A stretch of 46,975 nt of DNA from Nanobdellati archaeon. Lineage in GTDB: Archaea > EX4484-52 > WAPT01. The stretch covers positions 1 to 46,975 of the forward strand of contig JALVWC010000015.1 in assembly GCA_027038505.1 (NCBI GenBank), written 5' to 3'. Positions within the stretch are counted from its first letter, which is position 1. Each line of letters begins with the position of its first letter. Below the pieces are notes generated by a model. The model made no database searches. It had not been told where the DNA came from and saw only the letters and a list, made by a program, of their open reading frames with translations. The translations under genes and the position numbers were made by a program. This document shows positions 6,647-15,295 of the stretch, one piece after another.

Positions 6647-7759
6647 TCAGATAAAGTCTATGCCGAGCTTCCTTTCTATGTCCTTCTTTTTCTCCTCGCT
6701 GAACGGCCTCTCAGGCCCGTAGATCTGTGGGCTCTGCACACCGGTCACTATGACCATAACCCTCAATGATTCTCCCAGGCTCCTGTCGATCTGCGCACCC
6801 CATATGACCTTCGCGTCAGGAGAGAGTCTTGAGGTAACGGCGTTAACAACCTCCTTCGCCTCTCTAAGCGTCAGGTCCTGCCCACCAACAACGTTGATGA
6901 GAGCACCTCTCGCACCCTCTATGTCAACATCAAGCAACGGGTTGTTCAGAGCTTTTTGCACAGCTTCATATGCCCTGTTTTCGGTGTCACTCTGACCCAT
7001 ACCGATGAGGGCAAGACCCCCGCTATCCATCACAGCCTTTATATCGGCAAAATCAAGGTTGATCAGTCCCGGCTTGGTAACAAGCTCGGCTATACCCTTC
7101 ACAGCATTTACCAGTATCTCGTCAGCAACCTTAAAGGCTGTATTTATGGAGACGTCAGGCACAATCTCGAGTAGCTTGTCGTTGGGTATGACTATAAGAG
7201 TGTCAACAACCCCCTCCAGCTGCTCAAGTCCCGTTTTCGCATTTGCAGCTCTGTGTGCTCCCTCCATGGAGAACGGGAGGGTCACTATTGCAACCGTGAG
7301 CGCACCAAGCTTCTTGGCTATTTCAGCTATGATCGGCGCTGAACCAGTTCCGGTACCCCCACCAAGACCGCAGGTTATGAAAACCATGTCGGCTCCTTCA
7401 AGGGATTTCTTTATTGTCTCTTTGGATTCTTTCGCTGCAGCTTCTCCTATCTTTGGATTGGCCCCGGCGCCAAGACCTCTTGTGATCTCCTTTCCGATGA
7501 GTATCTTGACATCCGCATCGGTGTACAGAAGATCCTGCGCATCGGTGTTTATCGCTATGGTTTTCACACCCTCAACCCCGACCTGCACGAGCCTTGAGAT
7601 CGTGTTGCATCCGGCTCCACCAGCTCCAACAACGACAATCTCAGCCTTTCTGGTCTTCAAGAGTTCTTCAAGCTCGCCATTCGCCTCCGTTTTTTGTCGA
7701 GCATGAGCCTCAACTTCAGGTTCAGGAGATCCTTCAACATCCTTAACATCCTGCACCAT
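6647..7759 (-). CDS. ftsZ: Cell division GTPase FtsZ
   Basis: The 370-residue tubulin-like GTPase has VVVGAGGAGCNT at 43-53, the signature GGGTGTGS at 133-140 and the catalytic T7 loop N234-x-D236-x-x-D239 (INLDFADIKAV). An N-terminal charged tail of about 38 residues precedes the GTPase core, as in archaeal FtsZ1 proteins, and the C-terminus ends KLGIDFI. It polymerises at midcell to drive division. The only other cytoskeletal-type gene in the window is the MinD-like ATPase at 14437. A GGGGAGTGATG ribosome binding site precedes ATG 7759. It lies 55 bases downstream of the FKBP gene and may also have its own promoter. Confidence 0.97.
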   Translation of the reverse strand: MVQDVKDVEGSPEPEVEAHARQKTEANGELEELLKTRKAEIVVVGAGGAGCNTISRLVQVGVEGVKTIAINTDAQDLLYTDADVKILIGKEITRGLGAGANPKIGEAAAKESKETIKKSLEGADMVFITCGLGGGTGTGSAPIIAEIAKKLGALTVAIVTLPFSMEGAHRAANAKTGLEQLEGVVDTLIVIPNDKLLEIVPDVSINTAFKVADEILVNAVKGIAELVTKPGLINLDFADIKAVMDSGGLALIGMGQSDTENRAYEAVQKALNNPLLDVDIEGARGALINVVGGQDLTLREAKEVVNAVTSRLSPDAKVIWGAQIDRSLGESLRVMVIVTGVQSPQIYGPERPFSEEKKKDIERKLGIDFI

Positions 7760-7784
7760 CTTGCATCACTCCCCGGTGAGTATT

Positions 7785-7801
7785 GATTATGTCTTATAAT
7801 C
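7785..7801. promoter_or_regulatory. Dyad GATTAT-n5-ATAATC upstream of ftsZ
   Basis: A perfect 6-bp inverted repeat with a 5-base spacer lies 26-42 bases before the ftsZ start and includes the TATA-like ATTATAAG. ATGTCTTA also occurs twice, 13 bases apart (7789 and 7802). This could be an operator over the ftsZ promoter; function is inferred. Confidence 0.35.
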
Positions 7802-7814
7802 ATGTCTTAAATTT

Positions 7815-8591
7815 TTAAGTTTTAGGTTGTTCCTTTTCGTTTTTCGATTTTTCATCATCCTTTGATTCAGAATCCTCACGCATCTCGGCGCTTCTCCCAT
7901 CTGCTCGATTTTCTTTATTTTCACCTTTTTTCTCTTTTTCACCACCCATTATGATTTCAACACTTTCAACCTCTTTCACGTATTTTGTTATTTCTTCCTT
8001 TATCCTGTCCGCTATCTGTTCTGCAATGATCATCTTAACCGTAATTGTAGCTTTCTTATCCTCAATTTTAACATCAAATCCATCATCCGGCATGAGGGTG
8101 TGATACTTAAAGATGGCCTTAACTTTTTCGGCAGGATCCGTAACTTTCCTTATTATCTTTAGTTGGTACTCAACGCTCTTTCCAGCAAGAGGGTGATTGA
8201 AATCGACCACAACTCTCCCAGAAGAGACGCCCACAACTCTGCCTTCAACGTTGTTAAAGTAAATAACCTCCCCCACCCTAGGTGTTATGCCCTTTTTCCT
8301 GAACATTGTAAGGGAAAAAACCCTAACAAGTTTCTGATTCCTCTTACCGAATGCCTTCTCGGGCGGAAGCTCTATGACTTTTTTATCGCCCTCCTTCATT
8401 GTGAGAAGAGCTTCATCCAACCCATTTATAACGTGTCCGGCCCCCACCACCACAGTTATGGGGCCGTAGATAGTGTGTTCAGAATATATTCCTGCTTTTT
8501 TTGCAACTTCTTCATCGGTTGTGTCAAACACTTCCCCGGAACTCTTAACCCTTCCGGTGTATTCTATTTCCACAAAGTCCCCTTTTTCCAT
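7815..8591 (-). CDS. FKBP-type peptidyl-prolyl cis-trans isomerase, long SlyD-like form
   Basis: The 258-residue protein opens with the FKBP core (GDFVEIEYTGRVKSSGEVFDTT), followed by an insert-in-flap domain around residues 85-135 and the return strand VVVDFNHPLAGKSVEYQLKI. This is the 26-kDa archaeal FKBP architecture, a prolyl isomerase with chaperone activity. A further alpha/beta C-terminal domain at about 155-215 and a highly charged Lys/Glu/Asn tail (last ~45 residues) follow. It is probably cytoplasmic, since no signal peptide is seen. GTGATG lies just before ATG 8591. It is transcribed towards ftsZ. Confidence 0.93.
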   Translation of the reverse strand: MEKGDFVEIEYTGRVKSSGEVFDTTDEEVAKKAGIYSEHTIYGPITVVVGAGHVINGLDEALLTMKEGDKKVIELPPEKAFGKRNQKLVRVFSLTMFRKKGITPRVGEVIYFNNVEGRVVGVSSGRVVVDFNHPLAGKSVEYQLKIIRKVTDPAEKVKAIFKYHTLMPDDGFDVKIEDKKATITVKMIIAEQIADRIKEEITKYVKEVESVEIIMGGEKEKKGENKENRADGRSAEMREDSESKDDEKSKNEKEQPKT

Positions 8592-8623
8592 AGAGCATCA
8601 CGTTGCAAATGAAAGCGAAGGTG

Positions 8624-8635
8624 AATAATTTAAAA
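8624..8635 (+). promoter_or_regulatory. TATA-like box of the 8658 gene
   Basis: AATAATTTAAAA is centred about 28 bases before ATG 8658 with no ribosome binding site, suggesting a leaderless mRNA. The same AT-rich region may serve the divergent FKBP gene. Confidence 0.45.
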
Positions 8636-8657
8636 GATGAGTAAAATTTAAATAAGC

Positions 8658-8903
8658 ATGTCGGACTGGATCGCTGAGCTCGATGTTGAGAAAAAGAAGC
8701 AGCTCGTATCTCTTCTCTCAAGAATTCAGAGATATGAGGGTGTTTACCAGCATGCCGAGGAACCGGCAATAGCGCAGATCTGGATGGCCCTGCTCGATCT
8801 TTCCAGCAGACTCGAAAGGCTGGAAAAAAAGGTCAGAAAACTTGAAATAAAGCTCGCATCCGTTTCCTCAGGAAGTCTGTTGGAAGACCTCAAAAATTAC
8901 TGA
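8658..8903 (+). CDS. Small coiled-coil protein, unknown
   Basis: The 81-residue protein is almost wholly helical: MSDWIAELDVEKKKQLVSLL, then a heptad-rich stretch at about 48-68 (LSSRLERLEKKVRKLEIKL) that should form a coiled coil. No family is recognised and no membrane segment is present. A TATA-like box about 28 bases upstream supports expression. Its last 36 bases overlap the 3' end of the convergent pgiA gene. Confidence 0.65.
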   Translation: MSDWIAELDVEKKKQLVSLLSRIQRYEGVYQHAEEPAIAQIWMALLDLSSRLERLEKKVRKLEIKLASVSSGSLLEDLKNY

Positions 8904-9701
8904 AGGGTCAAAGTGCGCGGGATGGTCCTGTGGATGGTTGAGGAAATCCAGCTTCTCAAGCTCTTTGGCCAGTCGGTACATGGATTCGTTCCTTCCGATA
9001 TTTAAAGATTCGTGAGCTCTGCTTCTAACGATTTTTGGTTCAGGTACGTTGTCGTAAGCCTCGTTTTTGATTATCTTGGGCTGAAGATACTCCTCAAGAA
9101 TGTAGTAGCATGCGCCCTTCATCTCCCGGTAGGGTTCATAAATGCTGGAGAACGCTGAGGAGACCCAGTTGGCGGTGATCAAAAGCCCCCTTCCGCTGTT
9201 CACCATAACGTGTCCATAGTCTGGAGGTATTATGATCTTGTCACCCCTCTCAGCTTTTATGATCAGCGCGTCCACAACTTCATATTTGTTGCGCACCTTC
9301 TGGATTATGAAGTAGCACTCCCCATGGATAACCTCATATAGCTCTGGATAGCTGATCCTCGTACCCGGGACTATGGGGTGATAATGTCCGACCGTCTTGT
9401 TGTATTCCTTTGGCCCGGAACCAAAACGGAGGGGAAGCATTATGGTGATGTCATACCTCAGCTTGTGATCAGCGATGTTAGCGCGATCCTCCTCCCTGCA
9501 CACGTTCCTGAACATGTAGTAAAGGGGTGTGTTGAAGTCCATGCCGTCCACCCAGCCCCCCATGTTGTCGTAGTAAAGCGTTGCCATATCCTTGAATCTC
9601 CTCACATCACCGACAATCTCCCTTCCCTCCACAGAGATTTTTTCAGGAGACTCACCATCAATTTCCACAAACTCCAGATGTTTCGGCATCCGAATTTTCA
9701 A
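8868..9701 (-). CDS. pgiA: Cupin-type glucose-6-phosphate isomerase
   Basis: The enzyme interconverts glucose-6-phosphate and fructose-6-phosphate. The cupin metal site is visible as H106-x-H108 (GHYHP), E120 (YPELYEV) and H164 (PDYGHVMVN), aligned by pattern with the Pyrococcus furiosus enzyme. At 277 residues it is longer than the ~190-residue archaeal cupin form; the last ~75 residues form an extension. The start is probably TTG 9701, overlapping the leuS stop, because GAGGTGATG lies 4-5 bases before it; ATG 9689 is the alternative. Translational coupling to leuS is likely. Confidence 0.85.
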   Translation of the reverse strand: MKIRMPKHLEFVEIDGESPEKISVEGREIVGDVRRFKDMATLYYDNMGGWVDGMDFNTPLYYMFRNVCREEDRANIADHKLRYDITIMLPLRFGSGPKEYNKTVGHYHPIVPGTRISYPELYEVIHGECYFIIQKVRNKYEVVDALIIKAERGDKIIIPPDYGHVMVNSGRGLLITANWVSSAFSSIYEPYREMKGACYYILEEYLQPKIIKNEAYDNVPEPKIVRSRAHESLNIGRNESMYRLAKELEKLDFLNHPQDHPAHFDPSVIFEVFQQTS

Positions 9702-9702
9702 A

Positions 9703-12549
9703 TCACATCACCTCTATACCCGGTTTCATAGGCATTGCCTTTGATGCTCTTGTTGAGCTAGCATCTTCCTCTTTCATAACCTCAAGTTCATATCCAAGCT
9801 CCCTTTCAAGGAATTCTTTCGCTTCCTCGAGTATCGCGAGTTCATCTTCCTGCGATAATATTGTTCTTTCAAGTTCATAATATTTTTTGAGAAGATTTTT
9901 AGCGAGTTCAATTGCTTTTGTTCTTACATCAGCAAACCTATCATCGTTCCCTATTATTTTCACCGCTTCTTCCTTCTTTTGGAGAACAAGCGCGTAAACA
10001 TCACGTTTCCATTGAGATGCAACGTATATATTGACTTTATTGGGTTTTGCACCGACAAGCCTCACAACACTGTTGATGTCAGCCATCAGCGATTCGAGAT
10101 AATTTTCAAGCGCTTCAGCTTTCTCGTTAATCAAGCTCTCGTCCGCCTCCGGCCAGCTCTCCCTGACCACAAGCGTGCTCCCCCCCAACCTGTGCCACAT
10201 CTCTTCGGAAAAGTGAGGTGCTATCGGAGAGAGCATTTTTATCACAGCTTTGAGGAATCTCTCCACAACTTCTCTGTTTGCCCTCTCTATGCATCCCGCT
10301 CTCCTGAAGTACCATTTGAGATAGTTCACACCATAGAAGAGCACATGTGTTATTGCGGTTCTGAATTTCATTTCCTCGTAAGCGTTTGTTACTTCGATTA
10401 TCATCTTCTGAAGCTTGCTGTTCAGATATCTTTCGGCATTTGTAACGCCCTTACCCTTCATGGTGTTTAATGATTCCACAAGGCTCTCCAGATATTCAAG
10501 CCTGGATACATAACCCTTGATGTTTTCAGCTCTCCAGTCAGCTTCCTCCATCCCTTCAGCGGAGCAAACTATGTTGAGCCTGACGGGATCGGCACCGAAT
10601 TCTTCCACAAGGTTTCTGAGCGGGATAATGTTGCCCTTACTCTTGCTCATCTTCTCCCCTTCAACCATGACCCTGCCATTAACGCTTATGGCAACAGGCC
10701 ACTTTTCGGGCATACCATTCCATATCGCTATGTGGTGCATCAGATAGAATGTGAGGTGATTCTGCACGAGATCCTTACCGCTGTTCCTCAGATCAACGGG
10801 GTAGAAGTACTCAAACTCCCTTCTCATTTCTTCCAGAGTCTCAGCATCAAGTCCCGAGTTTTTTGCCACCTCGTCGGCATTTCCCCTCCCCAGAAAGATG
10901 TAGTCGAACACCTCATCTGTGAGCTTTTCCGCCTCTATTTTCCTTTCATTTATTATTCTCGCTATGGTGTAGTATGCCATGTAGATCGTTGAATCTGAAA
11001 GGGTCTCCACTATCCACTCCTTATCCCAGGGAAGGGGCGTGCCGAGGCCCGTTTTTCTGACACATGCCTTGTCTTTCAACCACTCCACGGTGTTTATGAA
11101 CTGCTGCCTGACATCCTCCGGGTAGAATTTCATCCGCTTTATGTGTTCTATAACTTTTCTCTTCCATTCCTCATCAGAGTACGCGAGGAACCACTGATCC
11201 TTGAGGATCTTGACGTGGCATGTGGTCCCGCATCTGCACACAACTCTACCAGTGCACTCCCACATGACGTCAGCATAGCCCCTTTCTTTCAACCACTCGG
11301 CTATTTTTTCCTTGACCTCCGAGACCTTCATTCCCGCAAATTCGCCGCATGTTTCCTTCAGTTTTCCGAGATGGAACTCCTTTTTGTAGAGTTTTCTTGT
11401 TGCCTCCTCCAGTTTCTCTTTTTCGGTCTGGGATCTTATTCCCATCTTTTCAACGATCTCTTCAGCGGGAAACTCCCCGAAGCCCTTCACATCTATCAAG
11501 CTTATAGGTTCCAGCTCGTCAGCCGAAACACCGTATCTCACAAGCTTATCTTTTTCCTTCAGGAGATCCATAACCGCAGCATAATCAAACGGCGCATGTG
11601 CGGGAACTGACATTACAACCCCGGTTGCATTGGACGGATCGACAAAATCCGCTGGAAGGATTGGTACATGTTTACCGTTGATGGGATTGATGCACCTCTT
11701 TCCGAGCAGATCCCTACCCTTGATCTCTTCAAGCACCTCAACCTCCTTCAGCTGGTCGGCAAGCTTTGGAACAGCATCTTTACTAATGATCCACACCTCA
11801 CCGTTAACCCTCGCTTTGACGTAATCAGCATCTTCCTTGACCCAGAGGTTAACCACTCCAAACACAGTCTCTGACCTCAGGGTTGCCGCAACGAGAAAAG
11901 CATCCTCACCCACAAGCCTGAACTTTATTAGCACATAGTCCACGGGACTTTCTCCCTCTCCCTCCAGCCTGTCGTGATCACCTGTAGGGCTTTCACAGTG
12001 CGGACACCAGATGACGGGATGGGTGCCCTTCTTTATGTAGCCCCTCTTTCTCAGGGTGTTGTACTGCCACTCTATGAAGCGGGAGTACTGGGGTGTCATG
12101 GTTGTTGTGACAAATTTTCTCCTCCAGTCGATTGAAGCGCCCACCATTTTGAGGTCTTCCATCCACCTCTTCATCCAGAACCGCACGATGTTCTCGGGAG
12201 TTTCCCTAAAGCGCTCTATATCCTCATCAGTCGCTCCGCTCTTCTTTAACGTGGCTATCTGTTTCTCATCATTATTCCTGAGCCTTTCCCACACACCGAC
12301 TATCGGCTCACCGGTTGCATGAAAGCCCTGCGGGAAGAGAACGTTGAAGCCCCTCAACCTTTTGTATCTCGCATATGCATCGGTTCTCAGAAACGAGTAT
12401 CCGTGCCCTATGTGTGGAGCACCGTTTACATACGGATACGGGAACGTTATGAAGAACTTGGGCTTTGAGCTATCAATATCAGCTTCAAACACTTTTTCTT
12501 TTTCCCATACCTTCTGCCACTTCTTCTCTATTTCCCTGAAATTCACCAT
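9703..12549 (-). CDS. leuS: Leucyl-tRNA synthetase (archaeal/eukaryal type)
   Basis: This class I synthetase of about 948 residues charges tRNA-Leu. The HIGH-like motif is PYPYVNGAPHIGHG near the N-terminus, followed by GFNVLFPQGFHATGEPI; the KMSKS motif lies in VEGEKMSKSKGNIIPL. An editing (CP1) domain is contained in the insert between them, and an anticodon domain plus a helical archaeal C-terminal extension follow. ATG 12549 is chosen over the upstream in-frame start because it gives the family N-terminus (MVNFREIEKKWQKVW) and GGGGTGGTG precedes it. It lies upstream of, and is coupled to, pgiA. Confidence 0.95.
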   Translation of the reverse strand: MVNFREIEKKWQKVWEKEKVFEADIDSSKPKFFITFPYPYVNGAPHIGHGYSFLRTDAYARYKRLRGFNVLFPQGFHATGEPIVGVWERLRNNDEKQIATLKKSGATDEDIERFRETPENIVRFWMKRWMEDLKMVGASIDWRRKFVTTTMTPQYSRFIEWQYNTLRKRGYIKKGTHPVIWCPHCESPTGDHDRLEGEGESPVDYVLIKFRLVGEDAFLVAATLRSETVFGVVNLWVKEDADYVKARVNGEVWIISKDAVPKLADQLKEVEVLEEIKGRDLLGKRCINPINGKHVPILPADFVDPSNATGVVMSVPAHAPFDYAAVMDLLKEKDKLVRYGVSADELEPISLIDVKGFGEFPAEEIVEKMGIRSQTEKEKLEEATRKLYKKEFHLGKLKETCGEFAGMKVSEVKEKIAEWLKERGYADVMWECTGRVVCRCGTTCHVKILKDQWFLAYSDEEWKRKVIEHIKRMKFYPEDVRQQFINTVEWLKDKACVRKTGLGTPLPWDKEWIVETLSDSTIYMAYYTIARIINERKIEAEKLTDEVFDYIFLGRGNADEVAKNSGLDAETLEEMRREFEYFYPVDLRNSGKDLVQNHLTFYLMHHIAIWNGMPEKWPVAISVNGRVMVEGEKMSKSKGNIIPLRNLVEEFGADPVRLNIVCSAEGMEEADWRAENIKGYVSRLEYLESLVESLNTMKGKGVTNAERYLNSKLQKMIIEVTNAYEEMKFRTAITHVLFYGVNYLKWYFRRAGCIERANREVVERFLKAVIKMLSPIAPHFSEEMWHRLGGSTLVVRESWPEADESLINEKAEALENYLESLMADINSVVRLVGAKPNKVNIYVASQWKRDVYALVLQKKEEAVKIIGNDDRFADVRTKAIELAKNLLKKYYELERTILSQEDELAILEEAKEFLERELGYELEVMKEEDASSTRASKAMPMKPGIEVM

Positions 12550-12595
12550 CTTCACCACCCCGGCACCACTTTTACACACTCCGCTACCAATTAAT

Positions 12596-12967
12596 TTAAA
12601 TCATGTTGCCGTTTTCCCTTTCAAACACCATCTGCTTCTGCCCCTCTGCAACCCGAATGGTAAGACTGTTACCGCATGCATAAACATCGCTTATGGGCTT
12701 TTTGTAGTTTCCGAACCTCATCGCCTCGCTGAACGCCTCTTCAAAAACACGGTAACATTGGCTGGCAACTTCTTCCACACTTTTATGACTTCTATCATTT
12801 GAATATCCCCAAAAGCCTGCTATGGTCTTCAGCTGCCATTCCGGAAGAGCTTCCCTCATCTCCTCCTCATTCATGTACGGGTCAATCTTCGCCATCTCCC
12901 TGTAAATCTCATCCAGCCGGCCATCGGTCCTTTCCTCTTCCACCGCAGAGGTGTGTTGAGAGGACAT
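12596..12967 (-). CDS. Hypothetical protein, 123 residues
   Basis: From ATG 12967 the product is 123 residues, acidic and probably soluble, with a mostly helical middle (LDEIYREMAKIDPYMNEEEM, SVEEVASQCYRVFEEAF) and a C-terminal strand pair. No known family is recognised. The in-frame extension to 13003 is rejected because GGAGGGG lies 6 bases before ATG 12967. It is transcribed with leuS downstream; a TATA-like stretch within the 3' end could give leuS its own promoter. Confidence 0.75.
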   Translation of the reverse strand: MSSQHTSAVEEERTDGRLDEIYREMAKIDPYMNEEEMREALPEWQLKTIAGFWGYSNDRSHKSVEEVASQCYRVFEEAFSEAMRFGNYKKPISDVYACGNSLTIRVAEGQKQMVFERENGNMI

Positions 12968-13051
12968 CACAATCCCCTCCGAAAGTTTTTTGAGAAAAAT
13001 CAAACAAATGGGGTGAAAAGAAAGGTCAGCAGGGATGAACCCATGTGATGC

Positions 13052-13150
13052 TTACTGCAGTAGTACAACTAGCCTCAGAAGAAGAAGCTCGAGATCTTTC
13101 TCAGCCTTCTCTCTACCGTTCCTTACGCAGAACCTGTTGAGCATTTCCAT
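13052..13150 (-). CDS. Possible 32-residue micro-protein
   Basis: ATG 13150 opens 32 codons (MEMLNRFCVRNGREKAEKDL and a Leu/Val-rich end LELLLLRLVVLLQ) that form an amphipathic helix. A TATA-like box at 13176-13190 lies about 33 bases upstream, so this is the first frame of the transcript leading to the 12967 gene. It has no recognised relatives and no clear ribosome binding site. It may be a leader peptide or a chance frame. Confidence 0.3.
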   Translation of the reverse strand: MEMLNRFCVRNGREKAEKDLELLLLRLVVLLQ

Positions 13151-13175
13151 AATACCGTAATTATGAGAGTCAACA

Positions 13176-13190
13176 CTTATTTAAAATTTA
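13176..13190. promoter_or_regulatory. Shared divergent promoter region
   Basis: CTTATTTAAAATTTA reads as a TATA-like box on both strands. It lies about 25 bases before ATG 13208 (plus) and about 33 bases before ATG 13150 (minus). Confidence 0.45.
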
Positions 13191-13207
13191 CTTTAACCCT
13201 TGTCTGA

Positions 13208-14170
13208 ATGAACATGCGCATATTGTTTGTTATCGTCGCTGTCTCTCTCCTTTATCTTTTTCTTTCGGTCTGGTCAAACTGGGATGAGACATCCATGCTG
13301 ATAATGAACATAGAACTTCCTGTGGTGCTTCTCGTGTGTGCGCTCAGCATGACCAACTATCTGTTGAGGAGTGTTAAGTGGCACTACTACACAAGGCTTG
13401 CCGGAGCGAAAGTACGGCTATCCGACAATACCAAAATATTCCTAGCGGGATTATCCTTAACCCTAAGCCCCGGAAAGTTCGGTGAGATTGTCAAGGCATA
13501 CCTTTTAAAGGAGAGGCACGGTGTGGAAATGAGGAAGGGTGTTCTTGCCATCCTTGCGGAGAGGGTGACGGATGTTCTGGCCATGGCAATGCTTCTGGGA
13601 ATCGGATCCATTGGAATAGAATTTTCCAGAGGAAATCTTATTTATCTTACTATAGGGAATGGTAAAAGCTTACCGTCTTCAGTTCTGATGCCTTGTACAA
13701 TTGTTGTCCTTTTCTCCTTGATCTTTGCCCTGATTATAAGGAGGAAAGCGTTTGTCAGTGTTCTCCTGAGCAGAGTTCCCGCTCGTGTGAGAAAAGGTAT
13801 AAAACACAATGATTTTGCCGGGGATGTTCAGAGGATGTTTGGCTTGAAGCCTTTGCTGCTGATGAGTTTGTTGAGCGCGGGATCATGGTTCACGGAATGC
13901 ATCGGTTTTTACATCATCCTGAAAGCGCTGTCATTTAAAGCTTCCCTCAGCTTGGCCGTTTTTATCTTTGCATTGTCAACGCTTGCAGGGGTGATCAGCA
14001 TGCTTCCGGGAGGGATCGGAGTGGTGGAGCTTTCAATGCTCTCTCTGCTCACGCTTTCCGGGATGGAAAGGGCAAGCGCGACAGCAGCAACGATAGTTTT
14101 CAGGGCATTGACTCTCTGGTTCGCAGTTCTGGTCGGGGTAATTGCCATGGGTGTGTTCTTCCGGGAATGA
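13208..14170 (+). CDS. UPF0104 / LPG-synthase-TM family flippase-like membrane protein
   Basis: The 320-residue protein is multi-spanning (about eight helices) and carries the family motifs in order: LRSVKWHYY, SLTLSPGKFGEIVKAYLLK, AERVTD, LPGGIGVVELSML and FRALTLWF. The family includes the membrane part of MprF (lysyl-phosphatidylglycerol flippase) and haloarchaeal AglD, involved in lipid-linked sugar or lipid handling. The soluble transferase domain of MprF is absent, so a flippase or accessory role is likely. A second ATG is at 13214. A TATA-like box sits about 25 bases upstream. The divergent member of the same family at 26560 may have a different substrate. Confidence 0.85.
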   Translation: MNMRILFVIVAVSLLYLFLSVWSNWDETSMLIMNIELPVVLLVCALSMTNYLLRSVKWHYYTRLAGAKVRLSDNTKIFLAGLSLTLSPGKFGEIVKAYLLKERHGVEMRKGVLAILAERVTDVLAMAMLLGIGSIGIEFSRGNLIYLTIGNGKSLPSSVLMPCTIVVLFSLIFALIIRRKAFVSVLLSRVPARVRKGIKHNDFAGDVQRMFGLKPLLLMSLLSAGSWFTECIGFYIILKALSFKASLSLAVFIFALSTLAGVISMLPGGIGVVELSMLSLLTLSGMERASATAATIVFRALTLWFAVLVGVIAMGVFFRE

Positions 14171-14380
14171 GACGGTGTGGTGTGAAGTCGGAAAGGTGCT
14201 GGATGAATGCCGTTCCTGCGGTAAAGGTTAACTAGAAAGTTTCTGTGCTACGATATGACATTCGTTGTTATCGAAAAACCCTTGATGGCGGGGTCGGGCT
14301 GCTACTTACTCAGGTAAAATCTTTGAATACTTTCCTGAATGGTTCTCAAAGTTTTCTTTCGACCCGTGCGGGAACTTTTA

Positions 14381-14410
14381 CTTTTAAATTACTTTCTCTC
14401 GATATATTAA
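14381..14410 (+). promoter_or_regulatory. Promoter region of the minD-like gene
   Basis: Two AT-rich elements, CTTTTAAATTA (14381-14391) and GATATATTAA (14401-14410), lie at suitable distances from ATG 14437; the first would leave room for the GGTGA ribosome binding site at 14426-14430. The rest of the 14171-14380 gap shows no convincing gene. Confidence 0.4.
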
Positions 14411-14436
14411 ACAATTTGCAAAATTGGTGATGTGTG

Positions 14437-15210
14437 ATGACCAGACTCATATGTGTTACTTCAGGAAAGGGTGGTGTGGGAAAAACCACCGTGGCCGCAA
14501 ACCTCGGAGCGGCGCTAAATGAATTTGGCATGAACACTCTTATCATAGACGGTAACTTTACGACCCCCCACCTGGGTTTTCATTTAGGCGTGCCCCTATA
14601 CCCGAAGACCATACACGATATTCTGAGGGGGGAAGCCAACATCGAGGAAGCGATATACGTGCATCCTTCTGGACTGAAAGTGATTCCCGGGAGCATATCC
14701 ATATCGGATCTCAAGTCAACAAAGCCAGAAAAACTAACCGAGATACTCCTTGAGCTTTTGGGGACCCACGACTTTGTCATTCTCGACGGAGCTGCGGGGC
14801 TTGGAAGGGAACCGCTCACCGGAATGGAAGCCACGGATGAAGTGCTGGTGGTAACCAACCCAGATTTGCCCTCAGTTACCGACGCTCTCAAGGTTATCAA
14901 GCTTGCCGAGGAGTTTGGATCACACATTTTGGGGGTTGTGCTCAACAGGGTAAAGAACACACAACACGAGCTTACGGTGGACGATGTTGAATCTTTACTT
15001 GGATATCCCGTAATCTCAACGGTTCCGGAAGAACCCAAGGTCGATGAGTCCATAGCAGCGAAAACACCTCTTGTTTTGTACGCTCCGGATTCGAGGGCAG
15101 CCATTGAAATAAAAGCGCTTGCAGCGAAGCTTGCGGGTATTGAATGGACACCTCCGTCGGTTGAGAGAAAAGGGTTGCTCACTAGGATTTTTGGTTTCCT
15201 GAGAAGATGA
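14437..15210 (+). CDS. minD: MinD-like P-loop ATPase
   Basis: The protein (257 residues) has the deviant Walker A box GKGGVGKT at 10-17 with the signature lysine, a switch II region VILDGAAGLG, and an ND-type region near VVLNRVKN. The last residues (GLLTRIFGFLRR) form a short basic amphipathic helix like the membrane-targeting sequence of MinD. In bacteria MinD positions FtsZ; in archaea MinD paralogues mainly position archaella, chemosensory arrays or pili. No MinC or MinE gene is visible. A GTG three bases upstream is an alternative start; GGTGA lies 6 bases before ATG. Confidence 0.9.
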   Translation: MTRLICVTSGKGGVGKTTVAANLGAALNEFGMNTLIIDGNFTTPHLGFHLGVPLYPKTIHDILRGEANIEEAIYVHPSGLKVIPGSISISDLKSTKPEKLTEILLELLGTHDFVILDGAAGLGREPLTGMEATDEVLVVTNPDLPSVTDALKVIKLAEEFGSHILGVVLNRVKNTQHELTVDDVESLLGYPVISTVPEEPKVDESIAAKTPLVLYAPDSRAAIEIKALAAKLAGIEWTPPSVERKGLLTRIFGFLRR

Positions 15211-15295
15211 TCCGGTGGTGTGCAAAACACATTCGTGCACAAAATATGTTTCGCGAAATTATAACAGAGTACACGATTGTGAAAGCGTGGGTAGG

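Noticed and set aside
14245-14430. 61-codon frame before the minD-like gene
   Set aside because: It starts with GTG, has no ribosome binding site, runs through the minD promoter elements and has no protein-like pattern.
15215-15295. In-frame extension of the GH130 protein
   Set aside because: The residues are not family-like, the stretch includes a TATA-like box, and ATG 15296 gives the expected length.
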